The translations under genes were made by a program, and so were the position numbers. This document shows, piece by piece, positions 30,653 to 38,084 of a DNA stretch of 52,751 nucleotides. The notes beneath the pieces were generated by a model. The model was not told where the DNA came from. It ran no database searches and saw only the letters and a program-made list of their open reading frames with translations. Position 1 is the stretch's first letter, and each line of letters opens with the position of its first letter. Location of the stretch: NCBI GenBank assembly GCA_022071975.1, contig JAJVIO010000055.1, positions 1 through 52,751 of the forward strand, given 5' to 3'. This stretch comes from Planctomycetota bacterium. GTDB taxonomy: Bacteria > Planctomycetota > UBA8742 > UBA2392.

Positions 30653-31614
30653 ACTGGATGCCTGCAACCCTGTGCGCCGCCATGGCGCTTGGCTGCGTTT
30701 CCGCGCTGGTAATGGCCGCGGACAATGAAGCCGCGCCCCAGCCGGTCGCTGAAGTTGCCAGCCTGACCGCAGCGGCCGTGGAAGCCGGGCCGGAACTGTC
30801 GGCCGAGTTGACGGAGCTCTGGCAGAAGCAGCAAAGCCAGGTGGTCAACACCAGGCTGGATGACAAGGAAGGCCCCAGCGTCGAGTTGCGGGCGGTGCAT
30901 GACGCCGAGTACGTGTACCTGTTCGCGCGCTGGGCCGACGAAACCGAGAGCACCGAGAAGAAGGGCTGGGTCTACCGCGAGGGCAAGTGGGAAAAGCTGA
31001 AGGGCGACGAAGACCGCATCGCCTTCGCCTTCAACATCAGCAGCCCTGCCTTCGACAAAGACGGCTGCGCGGGCGCCTGCCACGAGGGCGACTTCAGGGT
31101 GGTGGACAAGGGCGGCAAGGTGGACATCTGGCACTGGAAGGCCGCGCGCGGCGGGATGTTCAGCCACGCCGACGACCAGCGCCTGACCGACGCCGCTGAA
31201 AACCCGCGCGGCGACGACGCCGGCAAGGGCGCCTACAGCAACAACCAGAACGTCGATGGCACAGCACCTGCCCGCATCTGGAAGCAGGATGCCGACACCA
31301 AGGGCGCCTTCAACGCCGACACCAGCATCGAGCTGCCGGCCGACTGGACGCCGCCCAAGGACTACCGCGTGCCGTCGATCCTGCTGCGCGCGCCGGAAGG
31401 CAGCCGCGGCGACGTGCAGGCGCGCGGCGCTTACAAGGACGGCCACTGGCAGGTGATGCTGAAGCGCAAGCTGGACACCGGCCACGAGGACGACGCTGTC
31501 TTCAAGGTCGGCGAAGAAATCACCTTCAGCCTCAGCGTGTTCGACGACACGGGCGCGGTTACGGGTGACGAGCACGCGGTGTCCGGGCCGATCAAGCTGG
31601 TGCTGAAGCGCTGA
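30649..31614 (+). CDS. Secreted haem-domain protein (ethylbenzene-dehydrogenase-gamma-like) with CxxxCH
   Basis: 321 aa. The signal peptide (ends VMAA) is followed by an EB_dh-type domain: SVELRAVHDAEYVYLFARWADE, the conserved lane in which haem b proteins of this family read elyfrlrWkD. GCAGACHEGDF (Cys140, Cys144, His145) is a CxxxCH haem-attachment-like motif, not the usual CxxCH. The later FNADTSIELPADWTPPKDYRVP and EITFSLSVFDDTG match the same fold. It should act as a periplasmic electron-transfer or haem protein. It is coupled to pyrR by the ATGA overlap, yet there is no functional link that I can see. No oxidoreductase subunits are nearby. Confidence 0.82.
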   Translation: MNWMPATLCAAMALGCVSALVMAADNEAAPQPVAEVASLTAAAVEAGPELSAELTELWQKQQSQVVNTRLDDKEGPSVELRAVHDAEYVYLFARWADETESTEKKGWVYREGKWEKLKGDEDRIAFAFNISSPAFDKDGCAGACHEGDFRVVDKGGKVDIWHWKAARGGMFSHADDQRLTDAAENPRGDDAGKGAYSNNQNVDGTAPARIWKQDADTKGAFNADTSIELPADWTPPKDYRVPSILLRAPEGSRGDVQARGAYKDGHWQVMLKRKLDTGHEDDAVFKVGEEITFSLSVFDDTGAVTGDEHAVSGPIKLVLKR

Positions 31615-32067
31615 TCAGCCCTGCGGGCCTGAACGCGTGAGATGGCAGGTCATGCTGGGGCCCTCCAGGCGGGGCGCCTGCGGCGGGCGCCAGAAGGCCG
31701 TGAAGAGCAGCTGTTCCGGCGATTCCTGCACAAACGTCACGGAGATGCGTTGGCCGGCCAGGTTCTCACCGGACAGGGCCATCACGCCGTCGTCGTCTTC
31801 GGTCAGTTCGAGGATCAAGGGCCCCTGCATGGTCGAGTACGCCAGCGCCCGCAGCACACCGCTGGGCGCCGCCGCGAGCACCGCGCGCACGCCGTGATAG
31901 AGGGTGGTCATGCCCGGGTCCCAGGCTTCGAAGTGCATGCCGATGCCCTGGCCATCCAGTTCCTGGTAGAACCGGTTGCGGATGTAGCAGGGCTGACCGG
32001 CCTGGGTTTCACCCATGCCGGCCCAGACGCCGATCCAGTGCAGGAAGTCGCCAACGCGTGCCGTCAT
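31615..32067 (-). CDS. DUF1579-like small protein, copy 4 of a tandem set
   Basis: 150 aa. It opens with a G-x-W-x-G core (HWIGVWAGMGETQAG) and continues as a run of beta-strands, ending WRPPQAPRLEGPSMTCHLTR. Strand order and spacing match the three preceding genes. This lipocalin/nitrobindin-like class (DUF1579) binds small hydrophobic ligands or haem in some relatives. It overlaps the previous gene by four bases, so the set is translated as one operon. This copy carries unusual Met/His content (GMHFEAWDPGMTTLYHG). Confidence 0.65.
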   Translation of the reverse strand: MTARVGDFLHWIGVWAGMGETQAGQPCYIRNRFYQELDGQGIGMHFEAWDPGMTTLYHGVRAVLAAAPSGVLRALAYSTMQGPLILELTEDDDGVMALSGENLAGQRISVTFVQESPEQLLFTAFWRPPQAPRLEGPSMTCHLTRSGPQG

Positions 32068-32528
32068 GGCCGATCATCCTGGGTGGGCGGCCCGACGCGC
32101 CGCATAAGAGTAATGGTCCGCGGGCCATCGTTCCGCGCTGCGTAGCCCTCGGAGATCCTTGAACTGAGGTGCAGGACGTCGCCGTCGATGAACATGGCGA
32201 CGTCGATTCTGCGGTTGCCCGGCAGGGGGCCCTGTAACGACAACATGCCGGGGTCATCCGGCACTTCGTACAGCACGGCAAAGCCAGCCAGGTTGTAGTA
32301 CATGTTATTCACCACGCGCCCATCCCTGCCTAGCGACAGGAAACCGTGACCGCTGGTGAGGGTGGCCCCGTTGGCGTCGTAGGCAATGGTGCGGGACTCG
32401 ATGGCCTGGCCGTTGAAGATCGGCTCGAACGAGAACTGCATCAGGCCCGTGCGCCCGTCGCTCCAGGTGATGGGGCCGCGCCACAGACCAAGCCATGGCA
32501 GGAATCGCTTGACCAGGGGGGTGTCCAT
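32064..32528 (-). CDS. DUF1579-like small protein, copy 3 of a tandem set
   Basis: 154 aa. WLGLWRGPITWSDGRTGLMQFSFEPIFNGQAIESRTIAYD is the shared N-terminal hairpin, followed by MYYNLAGFAVLYEVPDDPGMLSLQG, the strand-turn (P-x-D-D-P/E) seen in each copy. No signal peptide, so cytoplasmic. The ATG of the next copy overlaps its stop; the gap to copy 2 is 41 bp. Ligand unknown. Confidence 0.65.
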   Translation of the reverse strand: MDTPLVKRFLPWLGLWRGPITWSDGRTGLMQFSFEPIFNGQAIESRTIAYDANGATLTSGHGFLSLGRDGRVVNNMYYNLAGFAVLYEVPDDPGMLSLQGPLPGNRRIDVAMFIDGDVLHLSSRISEGYAARNDGPRTITLMRRVGPPTQDDRP

Positions 32529-32569
32529 GGGGCCGAGATTACATTGGGTTACCCCGGCGCAAAACGCTT

Positions 32570-33040
32570 TCAGGGTTTCTCAGGCCGCCAAGGCTCGCGT
32601 CGATACAGTCGCCCTGACAGGCCCGGGGTCGCATCACGCGGCAGCGATGTGCCGTGCGGCCTCCAGAACACCGTCAACATCATGGTGTCCGGGTCTTCTT
32701 CGCGGTAGGTGACGTTCAGTTGCACGCCATTGTCGGTCACGCCGGTCAAGGCGATCACGTCCTCGTCGTCCGGGGTCTGCTCCAGGCCGAACAACCCCAG
32801 CTGGGTCGAGAACGTCACCGTCTGCATCTGTTGATCGGGGCCGACCGCGAACATCATGCGCAATCCACGGGACAGCTTTCCGGTGGCCGGATCGGTCAGT
32901 TCCGCATGGACGACGCTGCCGCGGCACTCCATGGTCGGGGCGATCGTCATCCGCGACTTCAGGACTTCGCCCTTGTCCGTTTCGATCTCGCCGACCCAGA
33001 GCCCGCTCCAGCGCCGCAGCAGTTTCATGGCGTCGCTCAT
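32570..33040 (-). CDS. DUF1579-like small protein, copy 2 of a tandem set
   Basis: 156 aa. RWSGLWVGEIETDKGEVLKSRMTI gives the family hairpin, and GLFGLEQTPDDEDVIALTGV the PDDED turn. It ends in a W-R-P segment shared with copy 4 (FWRPHGTSL versus FWRPPQAP), so copies 2 and 4 may be closest. Its start overlaps the stop of copy 1 by four bases. Confidence 0.65.
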   Translation of the reverse strand: MSDAMKLLRRWSGLWVGEIETDKGEVLKSRMTIAPTMECRGSVVHAELTDPATGKLSRGLRMMFAVGPDQQMQTVTFSTQLGLFGLEQTPDDEDVIALTGVTDNGVQLNVTYREEDPDTMMLTVFWRPHGTSLPRDATPGLSGRLYRREPWRPEKP

Positions 33041-33495
33041 TGCGTCTCCGGCAGCGGCAGGCTGACGCGCCGCAGGTGCGCCACGACCTGCGGTTCGGTC
33101 GCGGCGGTGGACTCCTCGCGTGTGGTGAAGGTCAGCAGCATCTCATCGCCGCTGCACTTCCAGCACACCACGATGCGCCGGTCGCCCGCCAGCGCCCCGT
33201 GAAGCGCCAGGACGGACGGGTCGTCGTCAACCTCGCGCATCGTGGAAAACCCGGTGTTCGAGTGAAAGCTCCGCCAGACCACGAGGCCGGCCGTATCCAG
33301 CACCACCTGCCCCATGCCCCAAGTCTTGCTTTCGCCGGTGGCTGGATCGACCGCCCTTGCATTCACCTCGATCATGGCCCCCTCGAAGTACGGCGTGAAG
33401 CTGCACTCGAACAAGCCTTGCCAGCCGGGCTCGCGAGTTACCGGCCCGCGCCAGGTGCCGATCATGTGTCTGAAGCGTTCCATCAACCGGGTCAT
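33037..33495 (-). CDS. DUF1579-like small protein, copy 1 (first gene) of a tandem set
   Basis: 152 aa starting at ATG 33495 with GAGG four bases ahead. The long open frame upstream crosses purM and is not used. RHMIGTWRGPVTREPGWQGLFECSFTPYFEGAMIEVNARAVD is the shared opening, close to copy 3. EVDDDPSVLALHGALAGDRRIVVCW is the central turn. It is divergent from purM with a 93-bp gap that must hold both promoters. As the first gene it sets expression of the four-gene set. Confidence 0.68.
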   Translation of the reverse strand: MTRLMERFRHMIGTWRGPVTREPGWQGLFECSFTPYFEGAMIEVNARAVDPATGESKTWGMGQVVLDTAGLVVWRSFHSNTGFSTMREVDDDPSVLALHGALAGDRRIVVCWKCSGDEMLLTFTTREESTAATEPQVVAHLRRVSLPLPETQ

Positions 33496-33588
33496 AACCT
33501 CGATTTTTAGGAATTGGCGCGCGGCTTTCCACAACTCGCGCGGATTGTAGCCGGCCGTTACAATCCCGCCCTTTCCAGCGGGGACGCC

Positions 33589-34692
33589 ATGGCAGGCAAG
33601 GGCAAGCCAAGCACGAAAAAGGGCCTCACGTACGCCGACGCCGGCGTGCACTTCGAGACGCACAACGCGCTGGTGACGCAGATATTCAAGAAGATCGCCG
33701 CCACGAAAACGCCCCGCGTGATCGACGTGGAAGACGGCTTCGGCGGCCTGTTCAGCCTCGACTACGACACAGCATTGTTCAAGCGCAACTACAAGCACCC
33801 TGTGCTGGTAGCCTGCACCGACGGCGTCGGCACCAAGCTGAAGCTGGCCTTTGAGCTGGGCAAGCACGACACCGTGGGCATCGACTGCGTAGCCATGAGC
33901 ATCAACGACATGCTGTGCATGGGCGCCGAGCCGCTGTTCTTCCTTGATTACATTGCCACCGGGCGCAAAGACCTCAGCGTGCTGCTGCCCCTGGTGGGCG
34001 GCGTGGCCGAGGGCTGCAAACAGTCCGCCTGCACCCTGCTGGGCGGCGAGACGGCCGAGATGCCGGACTTCTACCCGGAGGGCGAGTACGACATCGCCGG
34101 TTTCGCCGTCGGCGTGGTCGAGAAGCACAAGGTGCTGAAGGGCGAGGGCATCAAGCCGGGCGACGTGATCCTGGGCCTCGAGAGCAGCGGCCTGCACAGC
34201 AACGGCTACAGCCTGGTGCGCAAGATCCTGAAGCTGAAGAAGTGGAAGCTGGAGCGCAAGTTCGACGAGCTGAGCCAGCCGCTGGGCCTGGAGCTGCTGA
34301 CGCCGACGCGCATCTACGCCCAGCCGGTGACCGCGCTGCTGAACACCTACAAACGCAAGCGCATCGTGGAGGGGCTGGCGAACATCACCGGCGGCGGCTT
34401 CCTCGAGAACATCCCGCGCATCCTGCCGCCCACCTGCGAGGCGGTCATTGACACGTCAAGCTGGGAAGTGCCGCCGATCTTCCGCATTCTGCAGCAGGGC
34501 GGCAACGTCGAACGTGACGAGATGTACCGCGTGTTCAACATGGGCATCGGCATGGTGGTGATCTGCAGCCCCTACCACGTGGACGCCGTCGCCGACAAGC
34601 TCGAGAAGCACAAGGTGAAGGGCCAGCCGCCGCTCAAGACCCACGTGATCGGCCACATCCGCACGGGCAAGCGCAGGGTTGTGCTGAGTTAG
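33589..34692 (+). CDS. purM: Phosphoribosylformylglycinamidine cyclo-ligase
   Basis: 367 aa. It makes aminoimidazole ribonucleotide (AIR) in purine synthesis. LTYADAGVHFETHNALV is the family opening, LVACTDGVGTKLKLA the ATP/FGAM loop, and MSINDMLCMGAEPLFFLDY, LLGGETAEMPDFY and SSGLHSNGYSLVRKIL complete the conserved core. ANITGGGFLENIPRILP and the MYRVFNMGIGMVV segment match the C-terminal AIRS domain. I start at ATG 33589 because the residues before it are unconserved. It is a single gene with no pur neighbours. Transcription diverges from the DUF1579-like set. Confidence 0.95.
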   Translation: MAGKGKPSTKKGLTYADAGVHFETHNALVTQIFKKIAATKTPRVIDVEDGFGGLFSLDYDTALFKRNYKHPVLVACTDGVGTKLKLAFELGKHDTVGIDCVAMSINDMLCMGAEPLFFLDYIATGRKDLSVLLPLVGGVAEGCKQSACTLLGGETAEMPDFYPEGEYDIAGFAVGVVEKHKVLKGEGIKPGDVILGLESSGLHSNGYSLVRKILKLKKWKLERKFDELSQPLGLELLTPTRIYAQPVTALLNTYKRKRIVEGLANITGGGFLENIPRILPPTCEAVIDTSSWEVPPIFRILQQGGNVERDEMYRVFNMGIGMVVICSPYHVDAVADKLEKHKVKGQPPLKTHVIGHIRTGKRRVVLS

Positions 34693-34745
34693 CTTTGAGT
34701 AAGCCGGCTGATGCAGGCTGGGCTTGCGGCTTCCGAGTTGGGTTG

Positions 34746-34841
34746 AACAGCAAATTACCAATAACCAATTTCCAATGCCCACGCCGCACTGGGCCAACAG
34801 GTAATTGAGAATTGGTAATTGGTTATTGGTAATTTGCTGTT
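34746..34841. repeat. AT-rich 25-bp perfect inverted repeat downstream of purM
   Basis: The 25 bp at 34746-34770, reading CAAATTACCAATAACCAATT after AACAG, are exactly inverted at 34817-34841, enclosing 46 bp. The stem is far richer in A+T than the surroundings and contains nested ATTACCAAT/ATTGGTAAT units. It is more than a simple terminator; a small non-autonomous element or repeat family is likely. Confidence 0.85.
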
Positions 34842-34887
34842 GCTGGACAGCAGCGACTGCGTGACCACCGGCGACCTGCCAACCAAA

Positions 34888-34916
34888 AGGGACAGGCACC
34901 TTTAGTGCCTGTCCCT
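34888..34916 (-). terminator. Hairpin terminator of the 968-aa secreted-protein gene
   Basis: AGGGACAGGCAC pairs with GTGCCTGTCCCT. On the minus strand it is followed by TTTTGG, about 24 bp past the stop at 34940. Confidence 0.7.
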
Positions 34917-34939
34917 GTCCCCGCTGCGGTGCCGTGGCG

Positions 34940-37846
34940 CTACTCGTCGAATGATGTCTTCAGGTTGAAGCCCCGGTAGTTCTCCGGGTCGGTCTCGGGG
35001 TCGATCTCATCGATCTCGATCCACTGCCCCCACTTCTCGAACTTCACCTTGAAGCGGCCGTCGGGCTTGGTCTCCACCGTCAGGTTGTTGGCATCCTGGA
35101 AGTAGAACCATTCCTCCTCCGTGACGCCCAGCAGCTTGCGCAGCGCCTCGGTGGCCTGGTCCGCGTTGTGTTCGCTGCCTTTGAAGCTGATGCGTGCGTC
35201 TTTGCCTTGATCCTTCAGCGCCTGGCGCGCCTGCACCAGCCGCTGGAACAGGTCGTCCATCTCGTACTGCTTGCGCGCCAGCAGCCTGCGCGCCCGCCAC
35301 TTGGGCGGCGCCTCGGATGACGCCTCCGCCGGGCGCCAGGTTTCACCGCGGGTGATCGCCTCGCGCAGGCGCTGCAGCTCGTCAGCCGAGAACCAGCGCA
35401 TATCCGCCCGGCCGGAAAGCACCAGGCACAGCCGCCCGTTGCGGGCCCAGTCGCCCTTGAGCTGGCAGATGATCCAGGGGTTGCGGTCGTCGGCGCGGAA
35501 CCAGCCGCGCTCGTCGCTGAACTGCAGGTCGCCGGGCAGGCCGAACCACTCGAAGCTGCTGGCGGACAGGTCCGTGGGGTCTTCGCCGTCTTTCAGCATG
35601 TGCTCGGCGTGGTTGTCCAGCATGGCCTTGAAACGCTCGGCCATGGCGGGATCGAAGGCGCTGCGCATGCCGTCCAGCGGGCTGAACAGGCCGCCTTCCA
35701 TCAGGCTCTGGGGCGTGACGGCCTTGATGAAGCGGGCGCGCTCGGCATCGCCGAGTTCCTTGACCGCCTCGGTGTTCGCGCCGCGCCAGCTTTCGATGGC
35801 GTTCGACAGCTCGTACAGCATGTCGCGGTCGTGGCGGTAGGCCATGCTCTGGTGGATCTCGTCGGCGAACATCTTCATCGCCGGCGCCAGGTTCGGCTCG
35901 CCGGCCGCGCGCAGGGCGAAGTTGACGCCGTGGCTGCCCTCGTCGCTGGCCAGCGTGACGTGGAAGCCGCCGGGCAGGTACTTCGCCAGGTCCAGGTGCG
36001 GCTCCGGGAAACGGCCGTTGATGCGGTCGCGGTTGAAGTTGCCGACAACCAGCTTCTGCAGTATGTCGCGCAGGTTCGCGTAGGCGAACTTGCTGCCCGC
36101 CACGCTGCCGCCGGGGATGCTGCCCAGCGCGAAGCGGCCCTGGCCCGCCGCCGACTTCAGGATGCGCACCGCGACTTCCTCGTTGGGCGCGAAGCCGACG
36201 AAGCCTTCGCCGCCGAAGGCGCACCAGTCAGCGCTGAGGCCTCGGTCGCGCAGGATTTCGCCGCCCTCGACCTGCTTGAACATCAGCTCTGAGGCCTGCT
36301 CCTTGGCGCGGGCGCGCTCTTCTTCGGGCATGTCGTCGGGGAACTTGCGGGCGAGCACGCGGTCGAGGAACTTCTCTTTCAGGTCGGCGAAGCTGTCCTG
36401 GGTCTCCACCAGCACGAACCACATGTCCTCGAAGGCTTCGTCAAGGTCATTGTCGTCAAAGCCCGGGTCCGGCAGGTTCAGGATGCCCATCAGCGCTTCC
36501 TGGCCGATCGCGGCCAGCACTTCCTCGCGCGTGAAGCCGAACTGCTGGAAGACCTCGGCGATCTCGTCGTGGAACTCCTCCGCCTCGGTACGGCGGTCCT
36601 TGCGGGCTTCCGGGTCGGCCTCGAAGGGGCGGTACTTCAGGGCCGCCAGCTGCGCGTTCAGGTCTTCGATCTGCCGCTTGTACTCGGCGATTTCTTCCTT
36701 CAGGCGCTGCTTGCGATCCTCCGGCGTTTCTTCCTCCGGGCTGCCTTCCGGCTGGGTTTCAACAGGCTTGGCCCGTTCCTGCGGCCGGGGGTCGGGTGCG
36801 GCGTCCTTGTCCTTTTCCCCTTCCAGGGCGGCCAGGCGCTCTTCAGCCCAGCGCAGGTCATTTTCGACCCACTCAATGTTGCGGCGCAGCCGGGCCGGGC
36901 GCTGGTCCTGCTCAAAGTCATGGAAGAAGCGCAGCAGCTCGTCGTAAGTCTGCTGGTGGTTGGCGCCCAGCTGCCCGGTCAGGAAACCCACGCACTCGGC
37001 GGGCAGCAGGTTCACCAGCCGGCTGCCGCCGGAAGGCTTCAGGAACGCGTTCAGCTTCGAGAACGGCTGGTTCAGGCTCAGGCTCAGGTCGGCGGACAGG
37101 CCGCCGCTGCGGCCGGGCAGGTTGACGCTGCCGGTGATCAGGTCCCACTTCTGCCACTCCACGATATCGAGAGCCTGGCGGACGTCGGCGTCGAAGTCTT
37201 CACCCAGGCGGTCCAGGGCGGCGCGCCAGGCCTTCATGTCGGCGAACAACAGGATGTCGCCGCTGGCCTTGCTGCTCCACTTGGTGAAGCGCTCGACCTG
37301 GCTGAGGCTTTCGTCGGTGAAGCCGTCCAGCACGTCCTGGATGTGGGCGTCCATCATGCCGCCGGTGGTGATGATCAGGTGGCCCTTGCTGATCCACAGG
37401 CCCACGCCTTCGAACTTGATGCTGTCGGGCTTGACCTCGGCGTCGCGGTCGTTGTCCTTCACGAATCCGCGGAAAGCCTCGCTGAACTCGGTCGGGCCGC
37501 CCTCTTTCAGCGTCACGATAGTGGCGCTCTGGATGAACGGCTCGCGTACCATCACGTCGCCGATGATGAACTCGGTGGCGCCGGCAACCTCCACGAAGCG
37601 GCGGATCTCGGCTACCACGGGCTCGGACTCCTCGAGGTCGCGCTGGTTGCGGGCAAGCAGCATGCGCTCGGCCTGTGCTTTCCAGTCTTCACCCGACAGC
37701 CGCTTGTTAGCGTCGGCCAGGTCATTGATGCGTGCATACAACAGCGAGCCGCGGGGCGCGAAATCACCTTTTTCGTAGGCGTGCAGGCTGGCGGCGCACA
37801 GGCCACTCAGGGCGATCAGCAGCAGTCCAGCTTTCAGCAATCTCAT
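34940..37846 (-). CDS. Large secreted protein of unknown function (DUF3352-like)
   Basis: 968 aa. A signal peptide (ends SLHAYE) is followed by APRGSLLYARINDLADANKRL, a motif opening seen in DUF3352-type planctomycete secreted proteins. The body is a mix of alpha/beta segments (ISKGHLIITTGG, DILLFADMKAW, LPAECVGFLTG). A charged coiled coil spans about 310-420 (RLRRNIEWVENDLRWAEERLAALEGEKD). A C-terminal half contains VAGSKFAYANLRDILQKL and HPVT-like repeats of the first half. It has no TM segment or known catalytic motif. ATG 37846 follows GGAACAG. A two-domain duplicated scaffold is suggested by the symmetry but is not proven. Confidence 0.75.
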   Translation of the reverse strand: MRLLKAGLLLIALSGLCAASLHAYEKGDFAPRGSLLYARINDLADANKRLSGEDWKAQAERMLLARNQRDLEESEPVVAEIRRFVEVAGATEFIIGDVMVREPFIQSATIVTLKEGGPTEFSEAFRGFVKDNDRDAEVKPDSIKFEGVGLWISKGHLIITTGGMMDAHIQDVLDGFTDESLSQVERFTKWSSKASGDILLFADMKAWRAALDRLGEDFDADVRQALDIVEWQKWDLITGSVNLPGRSGGLSADLSLSLNQPFSKLNAFLKPSGGSRLVNLLPAECVGFLTGQLGANHQQTYDELLRFFHDFEQDQRPARLRRNIEWVENDLRWAEERLAALEGEKDKDAAPDPRPQERAKPVETQPEGSPEEETPEDRKQRLKEEIAEYKRQIEDLNAQLAALKYRPFEADPEARKDRRTEAEEFHDEIAEVFQQFGFTREEVLAAIGQEALMGILNLPDPGFDDNDLDEAFEDMWFVLVETQDSFADLKEKFLDRVLARKFPDDMPEEERARAKEQASELMFKQVEGGEILRDRGLSADWCAFGGEGFVGFAPNEEVAVRILKSAAGQGRFALGSIPGGSVAGSKFAYANLRDILQKLVVGNFNRDRINGRFPEPHLDLAKYLPGGFHVTLASDEGSHGVNFALRAAGEPNLAPAMKMFADEIHQSMAYRHDRDMLYELSNAIESWRGANTEAVKELGDAERARFIKAVTPQSLMEGGLFSPLDGMRSAFDPAMAERFKAMLDNHAEHMLKDGEDPTDLSASSFEWFGLPGDLQFSDERGWFRADDRNPWIICQLKGDWARNGRLCLVLSGRADMRWFSADELQRLREAITRGETWRPAEASSEAPPKWRARRLLARKQYEMDDLFQRLVQARQALKDQGKDARISFKGSEHNADQATEALRKLLGVTEEEWFYFQDANNLTVETKPDGRFKVKFEKWGQWIEIDEIDPETDPENYRGFNLKTSFDE

Positions 37847-37985
37847 TGTTCTGTTCCTTGAAACCGTGAGCGATCCGTATTCGTTAAGACGCGCCTGTAC
37901 GCGGACGGGTTCGATGATTCCGGTTTTCGCCCGCCCGCTTGCACGGCGAAGTGACTATAGCTCTAACTGTCTGCGCGGAAGAACG

Positions 37986-38011
37986 CAACGCCGCCCTTTT
38001 GGGCGGCGTTG
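37986..38011. repeat. Perfect 11-bp hairpin in the divergent region
   Basis: CAACGCCGCCC-TTTT-GGGCGGCGTTG lies between the divergent secreted-protein and ABC-exporter genes, 22 bp ahead of the candidate -35 element. It could be an operator or attenuating hairpin. Confidence 0.6.
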
Positions 38012-38032
38012 CCCGGTTGCTCTTGACACGTC

Positions 38033-38060
38033 CAGAGCAACCGACAGAATCCCGGGCTGG
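38033..38060 (+). promoter_or_regulatory. Candidate promoter for the ABC exporter
   Basis: TTGACA (38033-38038), a 16-bp spacer and CAGAAT (38055-38060), 25 bp ahead of the TTG start. The -35 is a perfect consensus. Confidence 0.45.
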
Positions 38061-38084
38061 TCCCGCCCGCGCTGTGAGGTCGCC

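Noticed and set aside
33493-34197. Minus-strand extension of the first DUF1579-like gene
   Set aside because: It runs antisense through purM and lacks similarity to its paralogs; the paralogs all start near the G-x-W-x-G hairpin.
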